Positions 12,981 through 25,871 are shown, numbered from the stretch's first letter. The stretch: DNA of 64,000 nt from Paramarasmius palmivorus (GCA_037176845.1 JAYKXP010000009.1:806001-870000), one strand, 5' to 3'. The notes: a model not told the origin generated them from the sequence alone. A program made the numbers and translations.

Positions 12981-15202
12981 GTTAGCAAATCCTATAGCGG
13001 GTCTGAACTTCGAAGGAAGTATTGGCCCTGAGAGGAGAGTGGACGCGATGGTAGTCTTTAAGTATGAAAAGGACAGCTCTTCATCAGAGTTTGGGTGATA
13101 GACCGTATTCGTGAAGCTCTTCATCACCTGTCGACGATTCTCAACAGGGCCTGAATTGAACATACTATAGACATAACAGGAAGGGTACTCACTGACTCCA
13201 TGACAGTTCATCTTTCGACTTGCCTTTACAAGATGAGCGGGTCTTCATCATGGGCGCTAGAAGTCTATGAGTAGTATAGAAGCAGGTCATCTGTCGTGCG
13301 AGAAGAGCAGCACACAGCCTATGCTGATGGTCCCGGAGATTGTAATGCCTGAAAAGAGGGAGAGTGTCCCTAGCACCTGCTCAATGACAACAGCCTGAGA
13401 AGGGAACCAATATTTGAGGTCGTCAATATGTCCCTCGTTGTCGCACAGGTGACAGATCCGTCCAAAGTCCGCGACAGATGCACAGTTCTTCTATCCGTTA
13501 ATATTGGCTGTAGCTTGTACGAAAAGCATATCAGATATAAGATGATGATTTACAGTGGTCTGACGTACTGATGTGAGTGATTCCCCACGGGAATGGCCTG
13601 AATGGCCGTTGCACAATGAGGCCCTTCTAACAGTTTACTCTGCCTAAGTACCAGACTTATTAGTATTAGAGAGAATTTGAGAAGGGGGGATCTACTCTGG
13701 TATGCCGCGTTGAATGGCATCCTACCGATTCTTGTGGTATCCCCTGAGAAAAAAGAGATCCTTCCGATATAAACCCAAATAGAGACCCCCTGACTCCCAG
13801 GATGTCGAATAGTGAATGTTGATTATCAGGCCGTCAGTGAGATAATATGGAGTTGCAGGGAATGATGGGAACTGCCAATGACTGTACTACCGCCCTTGTT
13901 AAGTGAAGCTCTTTGGTCGCGCACAACCTAGATTTGAGACCAGACCGGTGGCGCGAACAGAGCTAGTAACAGTAGGGTTTCTGTTGGTCTTCGTAAGCGA
14001 ATCTCGGGTCACTATACGTCATGCACAGCTGAGAGATTGACTGTCTGAGAAGATACAGCTCGATTTGAGTGTAATCTCCTTAAGATATGGCTAATCAAAC
14101 ATCTACAGCAAAATGATATAATATCATCTATCTCACCAATTTCCTTGTACAATTTGGAAAGGGAGTAAGTAGTGTTCGGGATGGATTGGAAGAGCCTGAG
14201 TGACGAAACTCCGAACAAGACGCCAAGTGGACCTCGTATTTTTTGCAATGTACACGTGATGAGAATCAACTTCTATTCTCGGGGGACATCTAGCCTTGCC
14301 GCTTTTTGTAACGAAACCCGAAATCATCCAACCACCTCTTTTGTCCTCCCGACGTTGTACATTCTCGAACCGCTGCAGATTCAATGGTACCGGAAAATGC
14401 CAGAAGTTTTACACCCTTCTGATTCCCGTTGGACTCCTGAATAGGCTTGCGGTGACAGGGCATGTATTGAAAGAGTTGAAGGGATCTCGAAGGAGTAGTG
14501 GTGAGTAGTCACTCAAGTGAATGCTCTTATATTCTCCTAATTTTTGATTCTAGGTATGAAATTGCGTTCGATTGGAATCGCCGCCCCACATAGCGTAAAA
14601 AAAATCACCAATGTTTGCGAATTTCCATGCTATTTTTTCAGTAACAGGAGGCTTGTTTAAATTGGGCTCTGCTCTGGGATGGCTGGCACGGATCGGAACC
14701 CAGGATATTGCACTGGATGATGTTCACGGCTACCGCCGCGAGAAGACGAGAGTAGAAGAGTCAAGATTAGACATCAACGTTCAACACGAATGGAAATGCA
14801 GCCCCACGTTGTCAACTACCCCTGTACACTATCTATCTTGTCGTTCCTCGCCGTTCGTTCCTGTTTTGCCAGGAATCAAAGTCCTGGACTTCTCCCTGTG
14901 TACGCTACTAACTAGATTTCCTCTACAGGGAGGTTGTATCTGGTCGTATTCTGATTTCAGGTAGTGCCTGATTCTAAAGATACTGTGTCTTAGAGGCGAA
15001 TCAATGTGAAACGTCCTTTTGTCACGACAAGATATTTTGATTGTCTCCTCTCTGACTAGCTTCCAGCCCTGACCTATCACTACGATCACCGTCTCTATGC
15101 ACTTTCAGATAATGGTCAAGATATTAGTCACCATCGGGAAAGCTCCAACTACATATCAATGGTTCGACGGCGTAAATTACGCCGAAATAGGGTATTCAAT
15201 GA
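12981..15202. other. Gene-poor stretch
   Basis: Short frames on both strands, none with a recognisable domain or a convincing exon series. The nearby hypothetical gene may begin late in this stretch. Confidence 0.4.
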
Positions 15203-16028
15203 TATGGCGTCGAAAACCTCAAAGCAGCAGTCCACCGATGTTCCCCAGCTGCGTAGGGTCAGACGCCTGGACCGTCTCTTTTCTCCCGCCAATTCAATCC
15301 AAAACTCGCGCCCTTTCCACGCTGGTTCATCTTGGTAGTGATCAAAAACCGACGGGAGATCACAGGTAATCATCTAGGACATCAATGGTTCTTCTGACTT
15401 TTCTGTTCAGCGTCGGTTTTGCACGAGATATCACGTCCCTTACCAGGTCTATGATACGCGGCCGTCAGGAATACGATTTTGATTCGGTCGACACCGTCCC
15501 ATTTATGCTCTAGTATTCATTCAAAGGCGAGTCCTTTTCTTTGGTCATTCTGGATGAAGTTCGATGCATGTGCAGCTTTGGGTCTTATAGGTTGGACTGT
15601 AAATCCAGGTTTTCGAAATTCACCTATCTAATTTGCAGGTCGGCGTCTCATAAATTCGCCGTTTGAATATCAGGACATCGACTGTTGGGGAAAGTACGAC
15701 TCTGATGGAGACGAGCTCACCTCCAACTCAGAACTGTAAGTATTGTCTTGGCATTCACTGTTTCTGCAGCCGGTACATGCTCAACTCCTGATATAGGACT
15801 CCAACCCATATATTTTCGGATCCGGCACCAAGGTATACCAAGCGCCTGACACCCAAATTGTACGTGAGATATGCATTGCACTCGGATGTCCGTTGTTTGA
15901 ACGTGTTCAGAGCCAAGGGCCCATTCTCTCGAGATGGTGTATCGCTGTACCTTTGGCCATGCTCGGTGCAGAGATTGGCTACCAAAATTTTCGCCAACAA
16001 AATGCTGACTGCGGTTATAACCGGTTAG
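15203..16028 (+). CDS. Hypothetical multi-exon protein
   Basis: Not recognised. The best-supported part is two exons, 15639-15735 and 15797-16028, joined by an intron starting GTAAGT. They read through INSPFEYQDIDCWGKY, an acidic patch (DSDGDE), then HIFSDPAPRYTKRLTPKLY, and end at a TAG. A possible first exon starts at the ATG at 15203 (MASKTSKQQSTDVPQLRR). The link between that exon and the two later ones is unresolved because several splice choices are possible. It ends about 310 bp upstream of the terpene cyclase start and is read in the same direction. It could be a chance frame. Confidence 0.35.
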
Positions 16029-16338
16029 ACACGACCTGGCAAGAACCAGGCAAACTGAAATATTTCCGAGCCCGCTATGTCAATTGCGGCGTATGTCGAC
16101 AAAAGGGACAACAATATTTATCAAATTCGTTCAGGGTCGTAGCGATTTCAAGTTCGAGCGAACGGCGCTTGACTATCGCCCACTTCTGGTGGCGAATTTT
16201 TCCTCCATCAAGGTACTCCCGGTTGGATTGCAGCTTTTATTGATTTCCATCGCAAGCAGGCTATTGCACCATTTTTACCTATTCATTCTCTATCCCTTAA
16301 ATTCGAGCCGCGTACACGGATCCCTTCAGCAACCCATC
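16029..16338. promoter_or_regulatory. Upstream region of terpene cyclase
   Basis: No gene recognised. The last 100 bases before the ATG at 16339 are pyrimidine-rich, as is common upstream of fungal starts. No clear TATA box. Confidence 0.3.
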
Positions 16339-17366
16339 ATGCCCATCACCATCGACGTCTCTATCGCTCCTCAAAACTTCACCTCTTTCCCCGTTGTCAT
16401 TCACGAGGAGGAGCCTAAGATCTCTGATGCTCAGCGTAAAGCGCGAAAGGTCTTCGAACCTTACATGCCGGAGCATCTACGAGCACAGTATTACTCGGAA
16501 GGGCCTCACGGCAACGTATATGCAATGACCTTTTTCCAAGGTCCCATTGAACGCGGGATGCTCTCGGCTGAGCTTCTCGAAGGTCTCTGGCTCTATGATG
16601 GTGGGCGTTTCTTAAACCATTCCGCACTACTCGATTAACGCTTCCTTAGATGTAACGGAGTCCCTTCCTCACGACCAAGCCGACAACGAACACGCCTCGA
16701 TCGAACAAAGTCTAGCCTCGCGCGGCGAGGTCAAGTCGCGCATGGCCAGCTACTTTCGTGATCTCGCATCTCGAATGATGGCGTTAGATCCAGAAGGTGC
16801 TCCTTTTTTGATCGGTCAGCTACACCAGCACTTCACAGAATACGATAAACGTTCTATGATTTATGAAACGATGGAGGATTACTTGATGTTTAGGACATTG
16901 AATGTTGGATTCCGGTAAGCATCTAATCCCCTGGTCTCGTACCTGAAACTCAGATGGGTATCTTAGGATCACCGTCGCTGCAATGCAATGGTGTCATTCT
17001 ATCTACTTGACAGATAAGGAAGACAAACTTGTCCACGAGTTCTACGCCGCTTCGAGTCGAGTCCTGGCCCTGAGCAACGATTACTGGTCGTGGGACAGGG
17101 AGAAGAACGATGTGGATGCGCTATCTGTACCCATTCCGAATGCGGTCTGGGTGATCATGAGGCAATATAACATGAAGGAGAAAGAGGCCAAGATTATGCT
17201 CAAAGGGTTGATTGTCGAGGCGGAGCAGACGGTGAAGAAGTTGGGTCTCGAGATACTTAAGCTCGACGTCTCGGAAAGCGTTCGCAAATTTGTGGAAGAC
17301 GTGTACTTTGTGCTGGGTGCGAATGGCTTCTGGAGCGCAACATGCCCCCGATATAATGGCGAGTAG
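16339..17366 (+). CDS. Class I terpene cyclase-like protein
   Basis: Three exons (16339-16600, 16650-16914, 16967-17366) give 308 residues. Splicing at the first intron creates LWLYDDVTE, an Asp-rich DDxxE metal-binding motif. The second metal motif is NDYWSWDRE, matching the NSE/DTE pattern N-D-x-x-S-x-x-x-E. The order and spacing fit a single-domain class I terpenoid synthase. It resembles the cyclase half of fungal fusicoccadiene-type bifunctional enzymes rather than a prenyltransferase, and no prenyltransferase half is present. Such enzymes ionise a prenyl diphosphate with Mg2+ and cyclise it. No P450 gene is adjacent; the nearest possible tailoring gene is the FAD amine oxidase at 18165-20305. 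The product is unknown. Confidence 0.85.
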
Positions 17367-17423
17367 CATAGAGTGGCAGATAACTAGATCGTATAGACTT
17401 TGATATACCCCTTTTCTCCTTTC

Positions 17424-17853
17424 TTAGAGGTCTACTTTGATGCAATCAATGGCCACAATACCATCTGTGGAATGAAAAATTGATGATCGTGAGGACCAAG
17501 GCAACAAATTTCTTACTGAATTCATTATTTTTACAGCAGACAGTCGTGAAGGCGCTGGGAACATAGGTTCGTCAACATTGAGTCGGATGCCAGCAGATAA
17601 AAGAGCACACGTACCAAGGATTACTCGGCGCACCAAGAGTTGAGATCGGCTCGCAGGTAACACCTACGAGGATACTGGGGTCGGTGACAATAACGCCCAG
17701 CAACGCTAGTATGGCGGCAATTGCAGGACTATCTGCCCTATCTACGAGCTTGCAGCACAATAGAGGTGCAAAACATTGATTAGCGTCAATGCCAGGGGTG
17801 GCGACCGCAAAGGTTGCTAGGGTTGCGAGGGAAAGGGCTTGGACAGAGCGCAT
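17424..17853 (-). CDS. Class I hydrophobin 1
   Basis: Exons 17853-17615, 17554-17517 and 17464-17424 join to 105 residues. A signal peptide (MRSVQALSLATLATFAVA) is followed by the eight-cysteine hydrophobin pattern: NQC, LCC, VTC, a cysteine whose codon is split by intron 1, VCC, and DC near the end. The spacing and the GIVAIDC tail fit class I. Hydrophobins are secreted and assemble into amphipathic films on aerial hyphae and fruiting bodies. The gene converges with the terpene cyclase, with only 57 bp between the two stops. Confidence 0.9.
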
Positions 17854-18164
17854 TTCGACTGGGGGAAGTTGTTAAGAGATAGAGCGAGTACAGCATTCTA
17901 TTCCAATGTTATATGGGTCTTCGAGAGACTCTGAAGCGACGTGTGTACCTGGCAGCAGACTCAGGCGAATTGCTAGAGATGTCAAGGCGTTCGACAAGAA
18001 ATCTGAAGTTCGTATTCATTACACGTCAATACCAGGCTCCCCATCCAGCTGAGATATTGACCCTGACCAATGCTAATTGTCTACAGTGACATTTCTAGGC
18101 GTGCCCAGCGTTACACCTGTGATGATATCCTGTGAATTGAACAAAACATCGACATATTCGTACA
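17854..18164. promoter_or_regulatory. Upstream region of hydrophobin 1
   Basis: Region between the hydrophobin start and the 3' end of the oxidase gene. No convincing gene and no clear TATA box. Confidence 0.3.
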
Positions 18165-20305
18165 TCATCCGCTCAGCTCCACATTTACCCCGGCGAGGCC
18201 TAACACCCCTTTCATTAACCCAAGGGCAATTCCAAGCCCCAAACCGACCACCGCTCGCGCGCCTGTACGCTCGAAGACATCGAAAAATAGCGCCAGGATC
18301 CATATTGAATCGACGGCAGAACCACCTTGACCATGTCCATGATACGCTCCACAACCGCTTCGAACAGGTGTATATTTGACTTCACCATCCGAAAGTGGTG
18401 CATCGTCGCCTTCAGGTAACATGACCTTGAACGGTAGCTTCACGGTACCACGTAACACAGGTGCGTAACGCGTAGCTGCGAGTAAGCCAGAGGTAAAACC
18501 GTCTTCGTGAAAGCCGTACTTGAGGTATGCACCGGCGTAGCTGATAGACCGTTTACCCTGAATAGTGGGCATCAAGCCTTGGGCGTGAACAGCCTGTAAA
18601 GGGAAGGGTAAGTAGCTTCAAGGTACTGGCAATTAATATACATACCTGACTATCAAGCACGGGGTGATCATATTGGTATTGGCCAACAACAGTCACAGGA
18701 TCAGGATCATAGGGCGGATTGAGCGTCACCAATACTGGGCCGTACTTGGATTCTGGGATGTGCTGGAGGTCGTTCATTCCGTCTAGAAATGACCTCAGTC
18801 GTGATCAACAAAAGTGAAAAAGATAGTACACACAAGTCCTATCAGTACAGTCAGCATTCGTGACTGGTCAGGATAGCAAGTCAACTCACAAAGCCACACG
18901 GTCGCAATTGGCCTTTCGCCTCCCCTGAGCATCTAGCTCTGAATACGTAAGATAATTCCAACATGACCATGCGAGGCGGCTTCGAGGCATCAGCTGGATA
19001 TTGACGTTAGATATCATCGTACTAGTCTATCGGTAGACTATACCTTGATATCGTTGTGTAAAACTGCGTGGTTCCTATTCCATTGGAACATGCCCAGTAT
19101 CTCTTGCTCTTCTGACGATAAGCCGCAACCAGCTTTCAGAATTGATAACGCGGTGTCGGAGTGGCATGCGAGGATGACGTGGTCATATTCGTCTGTATCT
19201 CCAGAAGCAGTAGTCAGGGTTACTTTGAGACTGTATGCAGTAATGAGACAGGATACTACAAACAAGGAAACAGGTTCAACGCACGCTGATTCCTCTTCAG
19301 TCTTGTAAGTGGACAATGCCGTTACAGGTGTCAAAAGATGTAGCTGCGAGGACGGTAGAGAAGACAAAATTGTCTTGACGTATTGATGACTGAATCAACA
19401 CCGTTAGCCAGTGTTCAGCACAAAAGCATGTATCATACCTGCCGCCGGGAATGGTCAACCACGATGGCTTGCCGGTTATCTGGAGCAGATGATGGTTGTG
19501 CATGAACTGAATCAAGGTACGAGCGGGAAAATCTAATGCACATTTGTCAGGAGGTGTACTCCAAATGGCTGCTGTCATCGGCTGTTGAAAATGTCAAACG
19601 GGAAGATAGTTGCATGTTGAGAAGGGACTCACAATTAGATAGTTGTCAGTGAAAGACTCTGAGTATCCGTTTCGCGTTAGGTAGTCTCCGATGGACGTGT
19701 CAACCCAGGTGTCGTCGCCTGAGTTCCACTGAGCGATCAGACGTCTAGCAGAGGCGTTGAAACGAAGGACGTCGTAGATCATCCTCCACATGTTCGGGTC
19801 AATAAGTCTTGAGGGTTGACAGAAGATGGTACGAAGGTTGTCCCCTGCCCATTCGAATTTTCCGTGGTCGCGGGTGACACTGAACGTCATCTCAGTAGGT
19901 GAAATGGGTATCTTTGGGTGCAGGTCGAGGAACCGTAGGAAGTTTGGGTATGTGCACGGGTTAAAAACGATCTTCAAATGCTACCATGAGGTCTAGAGTT
20001 CCTTTGGAATGCATAAGACATACGAATCCACTACAAAGAAGTCAGTCCTACTCCATGCCAGGGAGAAGAGCACTCACGTATCCACATCAATGCCTTCTCC
20101 GTCACTACTCATATCTGGTTTCGAGAATCTGACAGTGTTCGCGTGCCCTCCTGGTCGACTGTCTGCCTCGTACAGATGAACCTCATGCTCACTGTACTCG
20201 TTTAAAGCCTAAAAATCGTGAGGAACCAGGCAAGGCGGTCTAAAAATAACATACCCAGGTGGCTGCCAGTCCAGAGACTCCAGAGCCAACGACTGCGACC
20301 TTCAT
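18165..20305 (-). CDS. FAD-dependent amine oxidase-like protein
   Basis: The ATG at 20305 opens MKVAVVGSGVSGLAATW, a dinucleotide-binding fold with GxGxxG at residues 7-12. The next exon has HLYEADSRPGGHANTV, the FAD-ribose strand and GG motif. Later exons give FLDLHPKIPISPTEM, IPMTAAIWSTPP, WLTIPGG, VILACHSDTAL, FQWNRNHAVLHND, SYAGAYLKYGFHEDG and a C-terminal glycine-rich segment. This order matches the NAD/FAD-binding protein group often linked to cyclopropane fatty acid synthases in bacteria and fungi. No methyltransferase gene is adjacent here, so the true substrate is unclear. Exons are separated by short introns and no frame break was seen. Confidence 0.85.
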
Positions 20306-21124
20306 GATGGTCGATGTGAAAGAGAGAATTCGCGGGCCATCTCGGAATACTTCGTTGACGACGACGGCCTTGGATGACGATCGCAAGGGCACGATCGTGA
20401 CATTGTCACATGACTGTCACATCACGCACAGGTCTGGACAGTGATTCCCGGTTGCTCGCGGGTTCGACTTGACCACCATCCTTTCTTCCAGTGCAACCAG
20501 CCGATAAATTGCGACTATACTCTTTTATGTTCTTTTGTTTCTGATCTATGTGCTTCTATCTGGCAGGAAAGGCTTGATCGGACCCATTTCATCAATCCTT
20601 CACCATGTCGACGACGTCAAGAAGCTGATCCAGAGCGTAGACGCTCAGTTCGGCTGTGCGCGAGCGCCTTAAATCTGGCATTTGAGATGATTCAGTGTCA
20701 TCAATGCAGGGAAGGTAAGTATCCCTTATTATTACAGGCCCACTGTATACCGTGACGTTTTCCCAAAGAATTTAGTTTAAAATCCTTGACTGCTTCATTT
20801 GTTTTCATGGCTTACACTCAGGCCGTCTGGCCTAAAGGTACCCAGTTAGGACTTCGTTGTACCAGCTTGTACCCTCGGCTTTAGGAAGATGTCTATCAGC
20901 GGTGAGGTAGCCAATTGAAACATTCGTGAACCTTAGATAGCCGACATGCAGGGGTAAAGACTCGTGGCAACTCTGGTGAGTTCATATTATGATTATCGAG
21001 GAGACTGGTTACTCCCGTTCACGCTCCCTTTCCTTTCGCCGTCACCTCTCCTTTTTTCCGCCAGATTTCTTTCTCTATCTTTGAACTGGCCGGCCCTACT
21101 TTTCCTTTCTTCTGATTGCACCTC
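20306..21124. promoter_or_regulatory. Divergent intergenic region
   Basis: Shared upstream space of the minus-strand oxidase and the plus-strand DUF6534 gene. Only short frames; no TATA box or RNA gene recognised. The part just before 21125 is rich in CT runs. Confidence 0.4.
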
Positions 21125-23383
21125 ATGTCTACTGCGGCACCCCAGCTCAACTTGGACTTGTCGTCAATTGTAGACCCAATATTCTACGGTATGATCATCC
21201 CGTAGTACATCTCTATCGTAATCTGATGTTCTATTAGGTGCTTTAATTGCGATATGGTTGTCCATCTTACTGAAGAATGTGTCTCGCCGTTCTCAATTGC
21301 GTTTTACAGCCTTTTTGGAATATGTTTATCACAGACTTGGACCTATATTCACACCAACGACGACAGACGGCCCATGCAGACTATAGTAGGTTTCGCGTTC
21401 TCTCCAAGGAAGTGCATATCTCATAGATAGTCCCGTTTAGATCGGATTCCTTTTGTAGGCTCTTCTATTCACTCCTCGTCAGCTTGGTCTGACATTCGCG
21501 CCAGCCTCCTGGTTTTTGCATGCACGTTACTTAACGGCTTAATGCTTCACCACTATTTCGTGCGTCCCGATCCGAACAAGTCCACTCTCCGCACTAAACG
21601 GGCTGTTCTTACAGATTGTCAACTTTGGAAATATCCTCGCACTTACCCATATCACTCCGTTTGTGCGGCTGTCACCACGAACATGCAACTAGCTAATTTG
21701 GAACATTAGGGAGCTCTCAGCGTTCACGTTACTAACGTTACTCGTTATCGTCTTGTACGTTCGTTTTCCCCCAGTTCTCCGTCTTCTAGTCTCATGCTTT
21801 GGCTATAGGTCCGACTTATGTTTCGCTTCTCGAGTTTGGCGGTGTGAGTCAAGCACGATATCCCTTCCTGTGTTTTTGGCTGAGCTGTGAATTTATAGTA
21901 CAAAGAGTACACTGGGCATTTACTGTTATCATCGTAAGTGGGTCCTTCTTGGTGTTACGTCGAGTTGTAATCCGTCGGACTAGGTTGCAACGGCTATTGG
22001 CGCTCTAAGTACGTACCGCGATTATCCGACACAATTTCACTGAGCGCTCATCTCTGCCCTTATGTTTCGTGTCTAGTCCCTGGAATCAGTAAGCGACCCT
22101 TATTCGCTAAGGTTCACGCTGTCCCTGACTCTTTCACGTCAAAGCGATGGTCAAGGCCATTTTCACGAAACCGAGCGTTCCTGCATTGAACTCGACGCCG
22201 CGAAAGGTAGACGCCTTTATTAGCTCCTTTTGATGCAGTACTTACCCATTGGTCCTCCAGATCGAAGTCGGTTTCATCAATATCCTGGCAGCTCTGTCAC
22301 AGTGTCTGGCTACTGCCGCCTTGTGGTGGTCATTCCGAGCTCATATGAGTGAAGTGGTGTACGTCTCATCAAGTCTGAGTTAGTCGACAATCGCACTTAC
22401 CGAGACATCCAGCACAACGCAGACCATGCTTCAAAAACTCTCAATTATAGCCCTCAACCGTGGCGTCCTGCTCACAGTGTGCCAACTCATGGTTGCCTTC
22501 ATGTATTTCTACCATCCTGAACGCTTCTATTGGTATGTTTGTCATTGATTTTGTTTATGAATGGTAGCCAATTCGTGTGAGCAGGGCTCCCTTTCACCAG
22601 GCACTAGCCCCGCTATACTTCATGACCATGCGTAAGTGCACTCCTTCCGTCTTCCCGGAATTGCGACTCACATCTTTCTTAGTCTCCACGTGAATATCCC
22701 GCTGTGATTCTATTGCAGTTCGAACTAATGTTAGATTTGGTGTAGGCTCAATGCCCGGACAGATTTCCGAGACAAGAAGGATCTTTCAATAGCTCAGACC
22801 GATACCAACATTTTTGGAGCTGGGACTTATCACGGAGAGAACGATATTCCCGTCACACTGGCTTCCCGGAGTTATGATCCACGAGCAGGTATCCAGAATG
22901 TAAGCCCATTCTGTAACGCATATGTCGCAGGCTTCTCTGACTAGATTTGTGTTAGCTTTCCCTCCTAGAAGCAGGCTACGGTTCCTCTCGTAACCTTGTG
23001 AGGCGAGATGTTGGCAACGAAAAGGAAAAAGAGAAACAATCTGGGCTGAAGAATTCCAGTACGGCCTTCTTGGTTGTGAACAATCCAAACTCACGGCCTT
23101 CTGCGGAAGGGTATAACCCATACCAGGAGGTCAAAGTGGATAATAGTAAGCGTGAGAGAAGTGCCGAGAGTCTGGTCTGTCTGTTTTTCTGGGTTGAGGA
23201 TCTTCCATACTGACTGCTCGGATTCAGCAGAAGCAAGCACCGGGCCAGGAATCAGAAGACATACTTATCGAACGTGGACAGAGTCGGGATAGTGTCCATG
23301 TAAGTTTCGGTTCGTCCTGTTATAAGCCGCATGTTAACAATTAGCTCCCAGATGCCCCGCCGTTTGCCTCCGATACCTACTAG
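21125..23383 (+). CDS. DUF6534-domain seven-span membrane protein 1
   Basis: Many short exons join from ATG 21125 (MSTAAPQLNLDLSSIVDPIF) to TAG 23381-23383. Recognisable family pieces in order are GICLSQTWTYIHTND after the first span, NGLFLQIVNFGNILALTHI, SDLCFASRVWRLQRVHWAF, IEVGFINILAALSQCLATA, LQKLSIIALNRGVLL, PFHQALAPLYFMTML followed by STLNAR, and a polar tail. The SxLxTLNAR motif closing the last span is characteristic of DUF6534. Function is unknown; plasma membrane location is predicted. A second family member is at 27849-29874, and both are followed by GST genes on the opposite strand. Confidence 0.8.
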
Positions 23384-23611
23384 GTAGAGGAAGCGTTAGT
23401 TATCATTCGTATGAATATGTTTTATTTATTGCTCAAGCTAGCTTCGTGCCAATTCTTGTGAACCATACTAGCATTGTTTAGTCCGATAGAGAAGGCAACG
23501 CTGGCTACAGTAAAGCCCATAACCAAACAGAGTGACGCGTCATGGAATTGAAATGCCTGCCGCAAAAATTTCTTTCTTCTCCGCTACCACTTGCATCGTT
23601 TCTCCCTTGTC

Positions 23612-24393
23612 ATGCTAGGCGCTCTCGGTGCTTCCAAACCCTCGAAAGAACAAGGAGATGTGGGGATTCTCCTTCCTCTAGGCCTTTCAGGGCTAAACCC
23701 AAACCCATAACGCCTTTAGGTCTCCCTATTGGAATTCCTCGATCTCCAGCAACTCAACTGTCTGAACGAATCCCCGGACCATCCACTGAAACCTGTTGTA
23801 GAATCAAAATCTTTGAACAATTCACCGGAAAAATTCTTGCAGAGTGATGCAGATGAGCAGCTCTTGTTGAACATTGCGGTATGTGGCCTCTTTGATCTCC
23901 ATTGATATTCTGACTGATTAATCGAGATACAGTTCAACCAAACCGTTCGCGTGAAGAGCATCATCATCAAGAGTGAAGATGTATCCAAAGCACCCAAGCT
24001 GATCAAGCTCGCGGTCAACAAGCCCTCCTTGGGTTTCGAGGACGTCGCTGATGCAAACGAACCGGCGGTTGCTCAGATACTCGAGCTATCTGAGGAAGAT
24101 GTGAAAGGGAAACCGATACAGTTACGCTTTGTGAGATTCCAGAGTGTCAACAGCCTCCATGTGTGTTCCCATTCCCTTTATTACTGGCTTTCAATAACCT
24201 CGAATTCTCTTTAGATATTCGTGGCCTCAAATCAGGGCGATGAGGAAGAGACCGTCATCAACGCTATCGATGTTATTGGAGTGCCCGTAGAGTGCGTTTT
24301 CGTATCAACTTGGAACATCTTTCATGTCTAAATTTCTCTTTTTGAAGAACGACCAAAGACCTCAGTGGCCTCAAGCAGCAAGAAAACTCGTGA
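23612..24393 (+). CDS. PITH-domain protein, thioredoxin domain missing
   Basis: After a short first exon (MLGALGASKPSKEQGD, 23612-23659) the frame resumes at 23720 with VSLLEFLDLQQLNCLNESPD, then LQSDADEQLLLNIA, FNQTVRVKSIIIKSEDV and VNAIDVIGVPVE-like sequence, ending at 24393. This is the proteasome-interacting PITH domain found C-terminal to thioredoxin in TXNL1-like proteins. The first exon looks like the linker between the two domains. The expected thioredoxin domain with a WCxxC site is absent from the 230 bp between it and the upstream gene. The ATG at 23612 could start a PITH-only protein, or this may be a 5'-truncated pseudogene. Part of its 3' end is duplicated at 25872-25960. Confidence 0.75.
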
Positions 24394-24724
24394 GAGGAAG
24401 GAACCGCGCCGTAGAAGTTCAAGTATACACCACTGATACATCATATCGTTCCAATTGTATCCTAACATTACTTATACGAGACAGATGTACATCGTCCTAC
24501 ATCATGCATCAGTATCGTGTCAAACCGCCGTACCCTGTGTATAATTACAAAACTTTCAATCCCAGTGAAACGTCGTAATGTACAGAAAAAGAACTGTCCC
24601 TTTGCGGTATGAATAAGGTCACCCGTCATCTTTTCTTTGCATGTCATCCTGCAAAGACGCAATGCTACCTGTAAGATTTGGGTTACTATGTTTCGCAATA
24701 AGTCATAAAGATAGATAACACACC

Positions 24725-25498
24725 CTAGTCCAACTTTTCCATGTACTCCATCAATCGCCCCCATCGTCCGCCCATCAAACCGGACAACCTCTTCCAACCA
24801 TCGCTCCCTTTCTCGAAAGCGATCAAACACGCCCAGACTTCGCCCGCGAGACCGAAATCAGCGAAGACCGGCTCATCTCCCATAACAAAAAGCTGGCCTT
24901 CCCGATAACCCTGTGCGAGTTCATCGTAACCTTTTTCTCCCCTCTTCCAAAGTACCTCCGTCTCCTCCGGTGTCAATGGTGGCATCAGCTCAAGATGTCC
25001 GTAATTTTTTTTGAAGCTCTCCTCAAACTCTGGGGTAAGTAGGTCCCGGGCAGATGGCCAAATAGCGAGGATAAGGTTCCCCAGTTTCTGTCTGAGGAGT
25101 TCGCAAAATGCAACTTGCAGCACACGCGTGCCTTCAGGGAATACTCGAGGGGTGTCGGGGTATGTAGCCTCAAGGTATTCGGCAATGTTGAAAGAGTGGG
25201 AGATGGATCGTCCCGTAGTGGTATCGTGTATGAAGGGAACTGCGTATTTCGGGTTCCCGGGTTTATTGAGCGTCGGTGGTGCACCGATAGATTTCGCAGT
25301 TGGTTCAAGGGTGGCCCAGTCAACCAGAGAAACCGTAAACGGTATCCCTTTGTATTTTAGGATGTAACTGTGAGGAGTTTCGGTCTCAGACGGCGAAAGA
25401 CCCAGTTATCTCTGTACGCACATTACTGTCCGAGCACTGCCCGAGAACCCTTGAACGCCCGGAATTCGACAAGGACCCAGATCATAAACAGTGATCAT
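24725..25498 (-). CDS. Glutathione S-transferase-like protein 1
   Basis: Two exons (25498-25422, 25367-24725) give 239 residues. The N-terminal thioredoxin fold reads MITVYDLGPCRIPG, then YILKYKGIPFTVSLVDW, PKYAVPFIHDTTTG and SHSFNIAEYLEATYPDTP. The helical C-terminal domain ends GGRWGRLMEYMEKLD. The layout matches fungal GSTs of the UstS-like type, which conjugate glutathione or act in secondary metabolism; the substrate is unknown. It converges with the PITH gene. GST 2 at 26054-26825 is a tandem duplicate of the same length and exon structure, and GST 3 is a more distant paralogue. Confidence 0.85.
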
Positions 25499-25871
25499 TC
25501 TGTCGTTTATTGAGCTCGAGAGTCGCTTCGCGGTTATAAACGCTTGGGTAGAACTATCGATCTACGAAGATCAAGATGAAGAACCATCTGGTTCAACCAA
25601 ATGACCCACATTTAGGAGCACGTGGAGTATCTGTACCACTGTATTTTGTTGAAAACCTTGTCTTCTTCTCCCATATCTTGCGTCGTTTGCAGATAAGGCT
25701 TTGCTTCTCCTCGGCATGAATGCATCAACCACGGCATTTTCATGTTATTTGCACTACTAAGCTTAGCTTTACGGTATCCATCCGTACGCATTACAGCTAA
25801 CCAAAACTCTAAAACATCATAATGTTAAGAGCTTACAAAGAAGGTGTGTGGAGGCCCAGATACACGAACAC
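25499..25871. other. Intergenic, upstream of GST 1
   Basis: Contains the upstream region of GST 1, which resembles the upstream region of GST 2 (shared CTGTCGTTT and TTGAGCTC near both starts). No gene seen. Confidence 0.5.
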
